Assembly: GCA_023554245.1 (NCBI GenBank)
Contig: JAMJQL010000040.1
Coordinates: 1 to 58,494, forward strand
Origin: Gemmatimonadota bacterium
Lineage (GTDB): Bacteria; Gemmatimonadota; Gemmatimonadetes; Palauibacterales; Palauibacteraceae
Length of the DNA: 58,494 bases
Reading direction: 5' to 3'
The position numbers and the translations under genes were made by a program. The notes below the pieces were generated by a model. It was not told where the DNA came from. It was given only the letters and a program-made list of their open reading frames with translations, and made no database searches. The stretch's first letter is position 1. Every line of letters starts with the position of its first letter. Shown here piece by piece: positions 25,155-33,515 of the stretch.

Positions 25155-26242
25155 GTCGACGCCTCCTCGAGGCTTGCGAGCGAGGCTTCCAGAACCTCGT
25201 CCACCGTTACGAGTCGGAGGCACTCACGCTCTGCCGACTCCAGGATCGTCCCGCGGCCTCCGCGGGGGCACTCGTTCTTCACGCACGGCACACAGGGAAG
25301 GTCGAATCGTCCGACCAGGCGGACCCGAGTCGCGAGCGGTCTCGTCTGCCGGACGTCCGCAGGCCCTTCCACCGCCACGATCGGGCGATCGAGCGCGGCC
25401 GCTACGTGCATGGGGCCGGTGTCGTTCGTCACCAGAAGATGGCACGCGTCGAGCGCCCCGGCCAACTCCACGAGCGAGGTCCGCCCTCCAAGATCCAGCA
25501 CACTACCCTCGAGCGTCCCGTCGTCCGTCAGAGCCCGACCGACGACCGCCTCCGTGACCGGCCGATCCTCCGGTCCTCCGAGCACGAGAACCCGATGTCC
25601 GAAACCGGCAAGCGACCGCGCGAGCGCTGCATACTTGTCGACGGGCCAGCGTCTGGCCGTACCGTTCGCTCCGGGGAACAGGGCCACGAGCCGGCGCCCG
25701 TCGGGCGGAATCCTCTCGGCGCGTCGACGCTCGCTCCACGCGGCGCGGGCCGCGTCGATCGCCGCCAACCGTGGCGCCGGAGGCTCGCCCTCCGGCACGG
25801 GAAGGTCCGCGATCGCCAGGAATTCCTTGACCCGGTGATCCTCGAGAAGCGGGGCGCGATCCACCACGTCCGTCAGCAGCCAGCCCCGGCCCCCACCCCC
25901 AGTGCCCCGACGCGCAGTGAGGCCCGCAGCACGGAAAATCAGGGCGGAAGATACCGAGGGAGTGAGGAGAATCCCCCTGCGCACGCCGTACGTGCGCAGC
26001 TCGCGTGCGGCCGCCGCGATGTCCCGCCGGTCGGACAGGGGAAGGAGGCGAGCATCGAGATCGGCCATCGCCACCAGCGGCACGAGCCATGAGACGACCT
26101 GCACCACCGGAGCGGTCCCCGTCTCGCGTCGTTCCTTCTCGCACGCGGCCTGCAGCGCCGGAAGGGCCAGAAGCAGCTCGCCGAGGTGGTTCGGCGCTCG
26201 GATCGCCAGTCGCTCGATCGGCGGAGGACCGGCTTTCTTCAC
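25151..26242 (-). CDS. Glycosyltransferase family 9 (heptosyltransferase-type)
   Basis: 363 residues, GT-B fold. It has the N-terminal [18 protein letters not shown], the mid-protein [24 protein letters not shown], and [27 protein letters not shown], the nucleotide-sugar site typical of WaaC/WaaF. The C-terminus carries [13 protein letters not shown], a cysteine cluster common in GT9. GT9 enzymes add heptose to the lipid A core at the inner face of the inner membrane. ATG overlaps the lepA stop (ATGA). Only this transferase of LPS assembly is in the window, so donor and acceptor cannot be named. Confidence 0.87.
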   Translation of the reverse strand: MKKAGPPPIERLAIRAPNHLGELLLALPALQAACEKERRETGTAPVVQVVSWLVPLVAMADLDARLLPLSDRRDIAAAARELRTYGVRRGILLTPSVSSALIFRAAGLTARRGTGGGGRGWLLTDVVDRAPLLEDHRVKEFLAIADLPVPEGEPPAPRLAAIDAARAAWSERRRAERIPPDGRRLVALFPGANGTARRWPVDKYAALARSLAGFGHRVLVLGGPEDRPVTEAVVGRALTDDGTLEGSVLDLGGRTSLVELAGALDACHLLVTNDTGPMHVAAALDRPIVAVEGPADVRQTRPLATRVRLVGRFDLPCVPCVKNECPRGGRGTILESAERECLRLVTVDEVLEASLASLEEAST

Positions 26243-28038
26243 TCGCCCACTTGCAGAACGGCGAGGAAAGCCTCCTGCGGAATCTCAACCGAGCCTACCT
26301 GTTTCATCCTGCGCTTTCCTTCCTTCTGCTTCTCGAGCAGCTTCCGCTTTCGCGTGATATCGCCACCGTAACACTTCGCCGTGACGTTCTTGCGCAGTGG
26401 CCGCACTGTTTCCCGGGCGATCACATCCCGCCCGATCGCCGCCTGGATCGCGACCTCGAACTGCTGACGCGGAATCAGCTCCTTGAGCTTGCGTGCGACC
26501 TTACGGCCGTATTCGTAGGCACGATCCCTGTGAACGATCACGCTGAGCGCATCTACCGGGTCGCCGTTCAGCAGGATATCCAGCTTCACGAGGTCGGACT
26601 CCCGGTAGCCGGCGAGCTCGTAGTCAAGCGCCGCGTAACCTCGGGACACCGTCTTCAGCCTGTCATAGAAGTCGAGCACGATCTCGGCGAGCGGAATGTC
26701 GTAGCGGATTTCCACCCGGTTCGCGTCCAGGTAGTGGAGGCCGACATACTCTCCGCGTCGCTCGTGACACAGCCCCTGAATGCCGCCGATGTAGTCCGAC
26801 GGGGTCACCATGTGAATCCGCACGTAGGGCTCTTCGACTCGCTCGATCACCCCCCGCTCGGGCATCTTGCTGGGGTTCTCGACCGAAACCGCCTCGCCGT
26901 TCGTCAGGGTGACCTGGTACTCCACGTTTGGAATCGTGGTGACTAGGTCCAGGTCGGCCTCGCGTTCGAGGCGTTCCTGAACGATTTCCATGTGCAGGAG
27001 GCCCAGGAATCCGCAGCGGAATCCGAAACCGAGCGCCTGAGATGTCTCCGGCTCGTAGTGCAGGCTGGCGTCGTTGAGCTGCAGACGGCCGAGGGCATCG
27101 CGCAGCTCCTCGAACTGGTCGGAATCGGAGGGATACAGGCCCGCGAACACTACCGGCTTCGCCTCCTGGTACCCGGGAAGCAATTCCGTTGCGCGCCGGT
27201 CTGCATCCAGGATCGTGTCTCCGACCTTGGTATCGGAGATGTTCTTGATCTGTGCCGTGAGATAACCGACCTCCCCGGTCGACAGCACCTCGGCAGGCCG
27301 ATACCCGAGACGCAGGAACCCTACCTCATCCACCTCGTAGACCGCATCGGCCTTCCCGAATCCGATCGTCTGGCCCGGACGTATCTCTCCATCCACCACT
27401 CGGATGAACGGAACGGCACCCCTGTACTTGTCGTACATCGAATCGAAAATCAGGGCCCGAAGCGGCGCCTCCGGATCCCCCTCCGGCGGAGGCACCCTCG
27501 CGACGATCGCCTCGAGTACCTCATCGATACCGGTGCCCTCCTTCGCCGAAGCGAACAGCACTTCCTCCGGATCGATTCCCATCAGGTCGCATACTTCGTC
27601 CCGTCGCCTCTCGGGCTCCGCGGCGGGCAGGTCGATCTTGTTGATGACCGGGATGATCTCGAGGCCCGCATTGATCGCGAGAAACAGGTTCGAGATCGTC
27701 TGAGCCTCGATGCCCTGCGTCGCGTCCACCACGAGAAGGGCGCCCTCGCAGGCTTCCAGGCTCCGGCTGACCTCGTAGGTGAAGTCGACGTGGCCGGGGG
27801 TGTCGATCAGATTCAGCTCGTATTCGTGCCCGTCGCCGGCTCGATAGGGCATGCGGATCGCGTTGAGCTTTATCGTGATTCCCCGCTCTCGCTCGAGATC
27901 CATCGAGTCTAGGATCTGCTCCTTCATCTTCCGCTGCTCCACGGCGCCCGTGCGCTCGAGGAGGCGATCGGCGAGCGTGGACTTCCCGTGGTCGATATGC
28001 GCCACGATCGAGAAGTTACGAATCGAGTCTATGGTCAA
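26239..28038 (-). CDS. lepA: Elongation factor 4 (LepA)
   Basis: LepA is a ribosome-associated GTPase that back-translocates or helps translation initiation under stress. The 599-residue product has G1 [10 protein letters not shown]2 [10 protein letters not shown]3 DTPGHVDF, G4 NKIDLP and G5 [10 protein letters not shown], then EF-G-like domains and the LepA-specific C-terminal domain ending [31 protein letters not shown]. The start is TTG 28038 (MTIDSIRNF), preceded by GAGG; this matches the usual LepA N-terminus and length. It heads the long downstream operon and has its own promoter at 28077-28105. Confidence 0.97.
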   Translation of the reverse strand: MTIDSIRNFSIVAHIDHGKSTLADRLLERTGAVEQRKMKEQILDSMDLERERGITIKLNAIRMPYRAGDGHEYELNLIDTPGHVDFTYEVSRSLEACEGALLVVDATQGIEAQTISNLFLAINAGLEIIPVINKIDLPAAEPERRRDEVCDLMGIDPEEVLFASAKEGTGIDEVLEAIVARVPPPEGDPEAPLRALIFDSMYDKYRGAVPFIRVVDGEIRPGQTIGFGKADAVYEVDEVGFLRLGYRPAEVLSTGEVGYLTAQIKNISDTKVGDTILDADRRATELLPGYQEAKPVVFAGLYPSDSDQFEELRDALGRLQLNDASLHYEPETSQALGFGFRCGFLGLLHMEIVQERLEREADLDLVTTIPNVEYQVTLTNGEAVSVENPSKMPERGVIERVEEPYVRIHMVTPSDYIGGIQGLCHERRGEYVGLHYLDANRVEIRYDIPLAEIVLDFYDRLKTVSRGYAALDYELAGYRESDLVKLDILLNGDPVDALSVIVHRDRAYEYGRKVARKLKELIPRQQFEVAIQAAIGRDVIARETVRPLRKNVTAKCYGGDITRKRKLLEKQKEGKRRMKQVGSVEIPQEAFLAVLQVGE

Positions 28039-28076
28039 GCGGGCCTCTGGCGATTCGGCGTTTTCGCGGGAGCGCG

Positions 28077-28105
28077 AATATAGAGGCGCCCCCGGTCCGT
28101 CACAA
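28077..28105 (-). promoter_or_regulatory. Promoter upstream of lepA
   Basis: Minus-strand -35 TTGTGA (28100-28105), 17-base spacer, -10 TATATT (28077-28082), 39 bases before the TTG start. It lies in the 67-base gap after the MBL gene and touches its stop codon. The match is close to consensus and unusual for this GC-rich DNA. Confidence 0.65.
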
Positions 28106-28882
28106 TCAGAAATCCAGTTCCAGTCCGTCGTACGCCGCTTCGACCCCGGCGGGCAGAGAACGTTCGAGTCGGGGGTGGTCCAGCCGGTGCGTGAGGTGCG
28201 TGAGAAGCGCCCGTTCCGGCGCCACCCGCTCGACCACCTCGAGCGCCTCCTCGACGTTGAAATGTGTGGGGTGAGGCGAACCGTACCAGAGGGCGTTGAG
28301 CACCAGGATTCGGCTCCCGGTGAGCAACTCCCAGGCGTCGTCGGGCACCCGTTTGGCATCGACGATCAGCGACAGGTCCCCGCAGCGAAAACCGTAGCTG
28401 GTGAACGCACCGTGCGGATAGCCGATCACGCTCAGGTCGAACCCGGCAGCGTCGATCCGCTCCCGGTCCCGGAACGGAATCGGGTCGAGCCCGGGCACGA
28501 CGGTTCCCGGCTGAATCGTGGGATCCGGTCCGAGAAAGTACGGGAATCGGCCGCGCACCTCGGCCTCGTGCTCCGCAGCGATCCAGAGAGGGATCGGATC
28601 GGCGCCCCGTCCCGAGAAGGCTCGCAGATCGTCGATTCCATGCAGGTGGTCGGCGTGCGGGTGGGTCAGGAACACGCCGTCGAGACTGTCCACCCCCGCG
28701 GCGACGAGTTGCAGACGCAGTTCCGGCGGGGTGTCCACCAGAAGCCGCCTGCGCCCCTCTTCGAGGAGAAGGCCATGCCGGGTCCGCCGGTTCCGGGGAT
28801 CCGGAGAGGTGCAAACGCCACAGCTGCAGCCGATCACCGGCACTCCGAACGACGTCCCCGTCCCGAGAAAGCGAAGCTTCAC
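28106..28882 (-). CDS. MBL-fold hydrolase, PhnP-like
   Basis: 258 residues. It starts [19 protein letters not shown] with a cysteine cluster CSCGVC typical of PhnP-type proteins, then LVDTPPELR, the metal motif [10 protein letters not shown] (HxHxDH), a mid-protein histidine in IGYPHGA, and the distal TLHLT-type site [12 protein letters not shown]. PhnP hydrolyses cyclic phosphodiesters; others in this subgroup act on cyclic nucleotides or lipoate. The cluster does not show a phn pathway, so the substrate is open. It lies 21 bases after pyk. Confidence 0.87.
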   Translation of the reverse strand: MKLRFLGTGTSFGVPVIGCSCGVCTSPDPRNRRTRHGLLLEEGRRRLLVDTPPELRLQLVAAGVDSLDGVFLTHPHADHLHGIDDLRAFSGRGADPIPLWIAAEHEAEVRGRFPYFLGPDPTIQPGTVVPGLDPIPFRDRERIDAAGFDLSVIGYPHGAFTSYGFRCGDLSLIVDAKRVPDDAWELLTGSRILVLNALWYGSPHPTHFNVEEALEVVERVAPERALLTHLTHRLDHPRLERSLPAGVEAAYDGLELDF

Positions 28883-28903
28883 CGCCCGGTCCTCATCGGC
28901 ATG

Positions 28904-30352
28904 TCACAGCGTCTCGATGCGCATGTAATTCGTGGTGCCCGGCTCGTGGAACGGCACTCCCGCCGTCACCACGAAGGAGTCGCCCTCCGAGCCGAGGCCG
29001 TTGGTCAGAGCGAATTCGCGGGCCAGCGCCAGCATCGCATCGTAGGTGGCCTCATTCTCGAGCCGGAGCGGCACCACCCCGTAAACAAGCGCGAGCTGGC
29101 CCCAGGTGCGCGGTTGATCCGTGACCGCGAGGATCGGAACCGCCAGCCGCTGCGCCGACTGGAGCCGGGCCGTGTAGCCGCTGTTCGTGAACGTGACCAG
29201 GAAGGGAGCACCCAGCCTCTCGGTCGCCTCGGCCGCCGCCCCGGCGATCGCTCCGCTGACCGTGTGATGAACCGGTGACAGGCCTCGAAAACGCGCGCCC
29301 GGCGCTTCGTCGGCGGTAGTCGGCTCCCGCTCGATCCTCCGGATGATTCGCGCCATGGTGCGGACAGAGTCGACCGGATGCTCCCCCACGGCCGTCTCCG
29401 CTGAGAGCATTACGGCGTCGGTTCCGTCGAGCAACGCATTTGCCACGTCCGAGACCTCGGCGCGGGTGGGCCGGGAAGACACGATCATCGACTCGAGCAT
29501 CTGCGTAGCGGTGATGCCGAGCTTGGGAGTCTCGCTGGTAAGACGCAGAATCCGCTTCTGCACGAGCGGAACTTCCTCGAAGTCCAGTTCCACGCCGAGG
29601 TCTCCTCGGGCCACCATCACGCCGTCCGCTCCGGCCAGAATCCCGTGCAGGTTCCGGAGTGCCTGGGCCATCTCGATCTTCGCTATCAGCAGAGCGCGGC
29701 CCGCTACGAGAGATCGCAGCTCGTTCAGGTCGTCCTGGCGGCGAATGAAGCTGAGCGCGATGTAGTCCACGCCCAGGTCCAGGGCGTGCCGTGCGTCTTC
29801 CCGGTCCTTGTCGGTGAGGCTGGGGGCCCCGACCTCCGTCCCCGGCAAGTTAATCCCCTTACCCGACGCGAGAACGCCACCTTCGAGCGCCTCGAGCAGG
29901 ACTCCCTCGGCCCGAATCTCGCTGACCGTGAGCTCGATCTTCCCGTCATCGAACAGCACGCGGTCGCCGGGCCCGAGGTCGACCGCCAGGTCGGGATAGG
30001 TACTCGGGATCACGGCGATCTCATCCTCCGCTGCCGGTGTCGCTGCCCCCTCCGGGTATACCAGGTAGTGATCTCCTTCTTCGATCTGAATCGGCGCGCT
30101 CAGATTCCCGACCCGGATCTTCGGTCCCTGGAGATCCGCGAGGATCGAAATGGGGCGACCCGCGTCGCTCGAGGCCCTGCGGGCCAACTCCACCGCCCGG
30201 GCAGCGTGCTCGTGGGAGCTGTGAGAAAAGTTGACGCGTACCCCGTCCATTCCCGCCCTGACGAGGGCCGCGAACGTCTCGGGATCACGGCTCGCGGGAC
30301 CGAGCGTGCACAGGATCTTTGCGCGTCGGAACGCGGGATTGTCAGTCATCAT
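28904..30352 (-). CDS. pyk: Pyruvate kinase
   Basis: Pyk makes pyruvate and ATP from phosphoenolpyruvate. 482 residues with AKILCTLGPASRDPE at the N-terminus, the substrate/metal motif VRVNFSHS, ALSFIRR, the catalytic Lys in IAKIE, GVMVARGDLGVEL and the allosteric C-terminal region. The first two codons are both ATG (30352 and 30349), and I keep the first. Upstream is a strong hairpin that ends the 30455-30784 gene. It is followed by the MBL gene (21-base gap). Confidence 0.97.
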   Translation of the reverse strand: MMTDNPAFRRAKILCTLGPASRDPETFAALVRAGMDGVRVNFSHSSHEHAARAVELARRASSDAGRPISILADLQGPKIRVGNLSAPIQIEEGDHYLVYPEGAATPAAEDEIAVIPSTYPDLAVDLGPGDRVLFDDGKIELTVSEIRAEGVLLEALEGGVLASGKGINLPGTEVGAPSLTDKDREDARHALDLGVDYIALSFIRRQDDLNELRSLVAGRALLIAKIEMAQALRNLHGILAGADGVMVARGDLGVELDFEEVPLVQKRILRLTSETPKLGITATQMLESMIVSSRPTRAEVSDVANALLDGTDAVMLSAETAVGEHPVDSVRTMARIIRRIEREPTTADEAPGARFRGLSPVHHTVSGAIAGAAAEATERLGAPFLVTFTNSGYTARLQSAQRLAVPILAVTDQPRTWGQLALVYGVVPLRLENEATYDAMLALAREFALTNGLGSEGDSFVVTAGVPFHEPGTTNYMRIETL

Positions 30353-30412
30353 GATCTGCCGTGGTCACGGGTGTTCAGGACGTTCCCGCCTCGGGGTTGC
30401 GGGAGGTCGGGA

Positions 30413-30445
30413 GGCCCGGGCCCCGTTAACGTCGGGGGCCGGGCC
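30413..30445 (-). terminator. Terminator of the 30455-30784 gene
   Basis: GGCCCGG (30413-30419) and CCGGGCC (30439-30445) plus CCCC/GGGG (30421-30424/30434-30437) form a stem of 7 + 4 bp with one G/G mismatch and a 9-base loop. It stands 9 bases beyond the stop at 30455. No T-run follows. Confidence 0.65.
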
Positions 30446-30454
30446 GTCGAGGGC

Positions 30455-30784
30455 TCAGGCGATGAGGCGGTTATCGGCGCAGAGTTCCGGGCGATGTGCG
30501 GCGATCCAGCAGTGGATCGCTTGCAGCGTCCCGTACGGAAGGGACTCCAGAGCCGACGGTTCGAGTCCCGGAATTACGCACGCCGCGGCCCGGCGGAAGA
30601 AATAGGCCTTCTGCCTGGTGCGCTGCTCGCCGCTCAGGCTGGTACCACCGGGGATGTCCGGAATCGGCTCCAGCAACCTTCGATAACTGAATACTTCTCG
30701 GGGAGAGAAAACGTCGGGTATCTGGTAGGATCGTTCTCCGAGCATGAACGACCCGTCCCGTGCGATCTGAAGAGCCTCCGCCAT
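30455..30784 (-). CDS. Orphan 109-residue protein, own promoter and terminator
   Basis: No family is recognised. The sequence is MAEALQIARDGSFMLGERSY followed by QIPDVFSPREVFSYRRLLEP, then RTRQKAYFFRRAAACVIPGL and LPYGTLQAIHCWIAAHRPEL. GGAG stands 8 bases before the ATG. The layout (short N-terminal beta element, arginine-rich helix with FFRR, C-terminal helix) vaguely resembles phage tail-assembly chaperones, but this is weak. Promoter TTGCCC-18-TACTAT lies at 30851-30880 and a hairpin terminator at 30413, so it is transcribed alone between pyk and a cold-shock gene. Cytoplasmic; no membrane segment. Confidence 0.65.
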   Translation of the reverse strand: MAEALQIARDGSFMLGERSYQIPDVFSPREVFSYRRLLEPIPDIPGGTSLSGEQRTRQKAYFFRRAAACVIPGLEPSALESLPYGTLQAIHCWIAAHRPELCADNRLIA

Positions 30785-30850
30785 AGCACCACTCCTTACC
30801 CACCGGTAGGCGATCGAACGGAACCCCTGGGCCGGGGGGTTCGGTCCACG

Positions 30851-30880
30851 ATAGTACCGCCCGGAACGGGGTCCGGGCAA
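30851..30880 (-). promoter_or_regulatory. Promoter of the 109-residue orphan gene
   Basis: Minus strand -35 TTGCCC (30875-30880), 18-base spacer, -10 TACTAT (30851-30856), 66 bases before the ATG at 30784. Confidence 0.5.
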
Positions 30881-31074
30881 ATTTTGCGCGGCTGGCGCCA
30901 CGCCCGGGAAAATCGGACGACCCGCAGGAGCCTGAGATCGTGCGGTACGGCGCCCTCGCCGCAATGGCGAAGCGCAACTGACGGGCTTCTCAATTCCGTG
31001 AGAGCCCGCCGGGCGCCGCCCACAAACGTCCCCGATTCCAGTCGATCATCGATCCCGTACAGGTCCCGAAAGTA

Positions 31075-31120
31075 CAAGATCTGGTGCTCACCGAACCTAT
31101 CCCCTCCACATGTTGTGGGT
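31075..31120. promoter_or_regulatory. Weak tandem NrdR-like boxes
   Basis: CAAGATCTGGTG (31075-31086) and CCACATGTTGTG (31106-31117) have box centres about 31 bp apart, like the strong pairs at 36428 and 44579. The second is a perfect CCACA-TGT-TGTGG palindrome. They lie 75-120 bases upstream of the cold-shock gene -10, a geometry similar to nrdJ. The match is partial, so the call is tentative. Confidence 0.35.
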
Positions 31121-31169
31121 CAAGCTTTTGAGCGCAATGCAGGACTGCGGACCTGACTGAGGCCGGCGC

Positions 31170-31198
31170 TTGTTGGGCCGGCGCCCCGCGCCTAGAAT
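31170..31198 (+). promoter_or_regulatory. Promoter of the cold-shock gene
   Basis: -35 TTGTTG (31170-31175), 17-base spacer, -10 TAGAAT (31193-31198). The predicted transcript would have a leader of about 75 bases, consistent with structured leaders of cold-shock mRNAs. Confidence 0.65.
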
Positions 31199-31280
31199 CC
31201 CGCACGACAACCGGGCCCGTGGAAGCCTCCGCAGCGGTCCGGTGCAGCCAGGTCAATCAGATACGAGGATCTCGAACGAG

Positions 31281-31757
31281 ATGGCACGACAGCGCGGAAA
31301 CGTGAAGTGGTTCGACACAGAGAAAGGCTGGGGGTTCATCCGCCTCGAGAACGGAGAAGAGGTGTTCGTGCACCACTCCGACATCCAGAGCGACGGATTC
31401 CGCAGCCTCAAGGACGGAGCCGAGGTCGAACTCGAGATCGAACGCGCCGAGCGTGGACCGAGGGCCCGGAACGTGGTGCCGATCGGCGCCGACGGCATGC
31501 CGCTCTCGCAGGCCCGGACCGGGTCTTCGGAGCGGTCGCCGGCAGATCGCACACGATCGGAGTCCAGGGGAGGCCGCGGCGGGCGCGGGGGTCGCGAGCG
31601 GCATGGCCGGAAGCCTGACGAGTCGAACGGCGCGCGCCGCTCCGGGCGGGAGAGTTCTGCTGCACGCGCTGGTAGTGGCGGGACCGGAGACGAGCTGCCG
31701 ACGCTCGATGAGCAGGTGCGGACCCGGCTCGCTCCGCGGTTTCGATTCGACGACTGA
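31281..31757 (+). CDS. Cold-shock-domain protein with RGG-rich disordered tail
   Basis: 158 residues. Residues 1-68 are a cold-shock domain: GNVKWFDTEKGWGFI with RNP1 KGWGFI (15-20) and RNP2 VFVHHS (28-33), then LKDGAEVELEIERAERGPRA. The remaining 90 residues are low-complexity and rich in Arg, Gly and Ser, including RGGRGGRGGRE at 96-106. The tail ends TLDEQVRTRLAPRFRFDD. Standard CspA proteins are about 67 residues, so the tail is the unusual part; RGG tails bind RNA or promote condensates. The ATG at 31281 follows an ACGAG-type ribosome site. rpsU is next, 117 bases downstream. Confidence 0.92.
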   Translation: MARQRGNVKWFDTEKGWGFIRLENGEEVFVHHSDIQSDGFRSLKDGAEVELEIERAERGPRARNVVPIGADGMPLSQARTGSSERSPADRTRSESRGGRGGRGGRERHGRKPDESNGARRSGRESSAARAGSGGTGDELPTLDEQVRTRLAPRFRFDD

Positions 31758-31768
31758 GCCGCGGGAAC

Positions 31769-31798
31769 TTGTCGTACCCCTACTCTCGACAGTAGTTT
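31769..31798 (+). promoter_or_regulatory. Promoter between the cold-shock gene and rpsU
   Basis: -35 TTGTCG (31769-31774), 18-base spacer, -10 TAGTTT (31793-31798), just after the cold-shock gene stop. It would give rpsU an independent transcript with a leader of about 70 bases. Confidence 0.5.
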
Positions 31799-31823
31799 AA
31801 GCGGCTACGAATCATGCATGCGT

Positions 31824-31840
31824 ACGGGCGCGATGCCCGT
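31824..31840 (+). repeat. Leader hairpin before rpsU
   Basis: ACGGGC (31824-31829) pairs with GCCCGT (31835-31840) around GCGAT; flanking bases extend the stem with G-U pairs. It sits 35 bases before the TTG start and could be an autoregulatory site, as for other ribosomal-protein mRNAs. Inference. Confidence 0.35.
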
Positions 31841-31874
31841 GCGTCGGTCGCGTTACCGAAGGGGTGAGCGAGTT

Positions 31875-32075
31875 TTGGAGATCCAGATCGCGGAAGGACA
31901 GAATCTCGAAAAGGCCTTGAGGCAGTTCCGTCGCAAGGTGCAGCGCGCGGGGATTCTGGCGGACATGCGCAGGAAGAGGCACTACGAGAAGCCCAGCGAG
32001 GCGAAGCGAAGGAAGCAGAAGGCGGCCCAGCGTCGTCTGGCCCGCAACGCCAGGAGGCGGAAGCAGCGCAGCTGA
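31875..32075 (+). CDS. rpsU: Ribosomal protein S21
   Basis: Small-subunit protein S21 assists initiation on the 30S subunit. The product, 66 residues, begins LEIQIAEGQNLEKALRQFRR and ends with a very basic helix, RRLARNARRRKQRS; this matches S21 in length and pattern. The start is TTG at 31875 (read as Met) with GGGGTGAG upstream; an ATG at 31818 would add 19 unrelated residues. It follows the cold-shock gene. A short hairpin precedes it. Confidence 0.95.
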   Translation: MEIQIAEGQNLEKALRQFRRKVQRAGILADMRRKRHYEKPSEAKRRKQKAAQRRLARNARRRKQRS

Positions 32076-32120
32076 GCGCCGCTCCACTCCGGGCCGTTCC
32101 GGACTCTCCCTTACAGAATT

Positions 32121-32134
32121 GTCGGTCTCCCGAC
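32121..32134. terminator. Weak hairpin between convergent rpsU and lipoprotein genes
   Basis: GTCGG (32121-32125) and CCGAC (32130-32134) form a 5-bp stem with loop TCTC in the 70-base convergent gap. No T-run, so low certainty. Confidence 0.3.
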
Positions 32135-32145
32135 GTCCCCAGTGG

Positions 32146-32553
32146 TCAATCCCGGCAGGCGGGCCGGTCCGGCAGGCTCAGGTAGCCGCGGGGCGACCGC
32201 ACTTGTCCCGAGTACACGGCGCACTCGGCATCGCCGGATCTGGCGACTGCCGAGAACCCATCCCTGCCGCCCTCGATCAGGTCGAGGCCGACTCCGGCGC
32301 CGGGCTTGAAATCGAGGCTCTCGAGGTCGCGCGCATACGTTCCGGTTTCCTCGAAGTACGCTCCCTGCGATACCATCAGCCGGTAGAGTTCGGACTCGAG
32401 GCTCGCGGTTCCCACGACTGCGCCCGCCGAACCGGTCGAGGGACTGCCGGATGCGCCGGGGTCGGTTCCCTCGCCGGATTCACGGCTGCCCGCACACCCG
32501 ATCCCCAGGAGCAGAGCCGCGAGCAGAAGCCGATTCCTCGTCATTCCGGGCAT
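32146..32553 (-). CDS. Lipoprotein with a pilin-like globular domain
   Basis: 135 residues. The signal peptide LLLAALLLGIG ends in a lipobox Cys20 (GIGC), so it is predicted to be a lipid-anchored protein. A Gly/Ser-rich linker follows. The C-terminal part, LESELYRLMVSQGAYFEETGTYARDLESLDFKPGAGVGL, then GGRDGFSAVARSGDAECAVYSGQ, resembles the globular region of type IV pilins (N-terminal helix-like L---yrLm-aQ--YF---gtY---l--L). Real pilins have a prepilin leader and a hydrophobic alpha1-N helix, which this lacks. ATG 32553 chosen; 32544 is a close alternative. Confidence 0.75.
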   Translation of the reverse strand: MPGMTRNRLLLAALLLGIGCAGSRESGEGTDPGASGSPSTGSAGAVVGTASLESELYRLMVSQGAYFEETGTYARDLESLDFKPGAGVGLDLIEGGRDGFSAVARSGDAECAVYSGQVRSPRGYLSLPDRPACRD

Positions 32554-32648
32554 GCCGCACCTGTTCCTGTTGGCAGGTTCATCGGATCGAGTCGCTCTCG
32601 GATCACAAGCTGGCAGCACGCTCCGCAGGGCGACAGGGGCGGAATCCT

Positions 32649-33515
32649 ATGATCGACGCACGCGCGGCGGTCTGGCTCGAGGGTCGTCCGTTCGTACCTG
32701 GCGGCAACCTCGAGAGCCTGCTGCGAGCCCTGCGCTACGGCGACGGGCTCTTTGCGACGCTCAGGATCGAGAAAAGGCGGCTGCTCGGCGCGAAGCGTCA
32801 TGCCGCACGGCTTCTGGCCGGTGCCGAACGACTGGGGCTCGCGCCGCCGGAGGGCTTCGAGCGTGAAGAGGTGATTCCAGCTCGGCTGGCGGCGATCGCA
32901 GCCGAGCTCGACACGAGCGCCGAGGGCGTGTTGCGCTGCCAATGGAGTGCTGAGGGCACGTCGCGTGGCTACGGCCGGGGCAGGAATTCCATCGCGCTCG
33001 TGGAATTCTCACCTGTACCGCCCCCGAGAATTCCCAGCCTGCGAGTTCTCCCGGACGGCTCGGTGCCCCCTGCCACACTTCCCGGCATCAAGAGCTGCAA
33101 CGCGATCTCTCACGTGCTGGCTGCGAACGAGGCACTCCGACTGGGGGTCGACGAGGTGGTTCGAGTGCACGACGGACGAATCACGGAGTGCGCGGCCTCG
33201 AACCTGTTCTTCGAGCGGGAGGGGCGGCTTCTGACTCCGGCTGATTCCCTTCCTCTCTATCCGGGCGTCGTGCGGCAAAGGGTGATGGAAGTCGCGGCCG
33301 CGCTCGGCATCGAGATCGTGAAAGGCGAATGGACACCGGAGGATCTGCTCGCCTGCGACGGCTTGATCCTGACCAACTCGGTCCGCGGCGTAGAATTCGT
33401 GGCCGGCCTCGATGACCGTGAGCTCGGGACGACACCGCTGACCCGCGAACTCGTCTCTGCCGTCCGGGCAGCGCGTCAGGCGGACGCTCTCCCGTTTCCG
33501 GAGATCGGGCCGTGA
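32649..33515 (+). CDS. Class IV PLP aminotransferase / aminodeoxychorismate lyase-like
   Basis: 288 residues of the branched-chain aminotransferase/ADC lyase fold. Motifs are ALRYGDGLFATLRI near the N-terminus, the Schiff-base lysine in PGIKSCNAISHVLAANEA, DEVVRVHDGRITECAASNLFF, and LTNSVRGVEFV at the end. The sequence looks more like PabC (4-amino-4-deoxychorismate lyase, folate synthesis) than IlvE, but motifs do not settle it; D-amino-acid aminotransferase is also possible. GTGA couples it to the next MBL gene. No pabA/B neighbour. Confidence 0.85.
   Translation: MIDARAAVWLEGRPFVPGGNLESLLRALRYGDGLFATLRIEKRRLLGAKRHAARLLAGAERLGLAPPEGFEREEVIPARLAAIAAELDTSAEGVLRCQWSAEGTSRGYGRGRNSIALVEFSPVPPPRIPSLRVLPDGSVPPATLPGIKSCNAISHVLAANEALRLGVDEVVRVHDGRITECAASNLFFEREGRLLTPADSLPLYPGVVRQRVMEVAAALGIEIVKGEWTPEDLLACDGLILTNSVRGVEFVAGLDDRELGTTPLTRELVSAVRAARQADALPFPEIGP

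Larger units (their letters stand above)
30785..31280. other. 496-base divergent intergenic region
   Basis: No convincing gene is seen. It holds a promoter toward the small gene (30851-30880), a hairpin (30982-31008; CGGGCTTCTCA pairing TGAGAGCCCG with one bulge), a pair of NrdR-like boxes (31075-31120) and a promoter toward the cold-shock gene (31170-31198). Two minus-strand open stretches of about 90 codons (30796-31077 and 30990-31256) have arginine-rich, unconserved-looking products and are not called. Confidence 0.5.

Noticed and set aside
30796-31256. Two minus-strand frames of about 90 codons in the intergenic region
   Set aside because: Weak starts, Arg-rich products, and overlap with promoter and box sequences.
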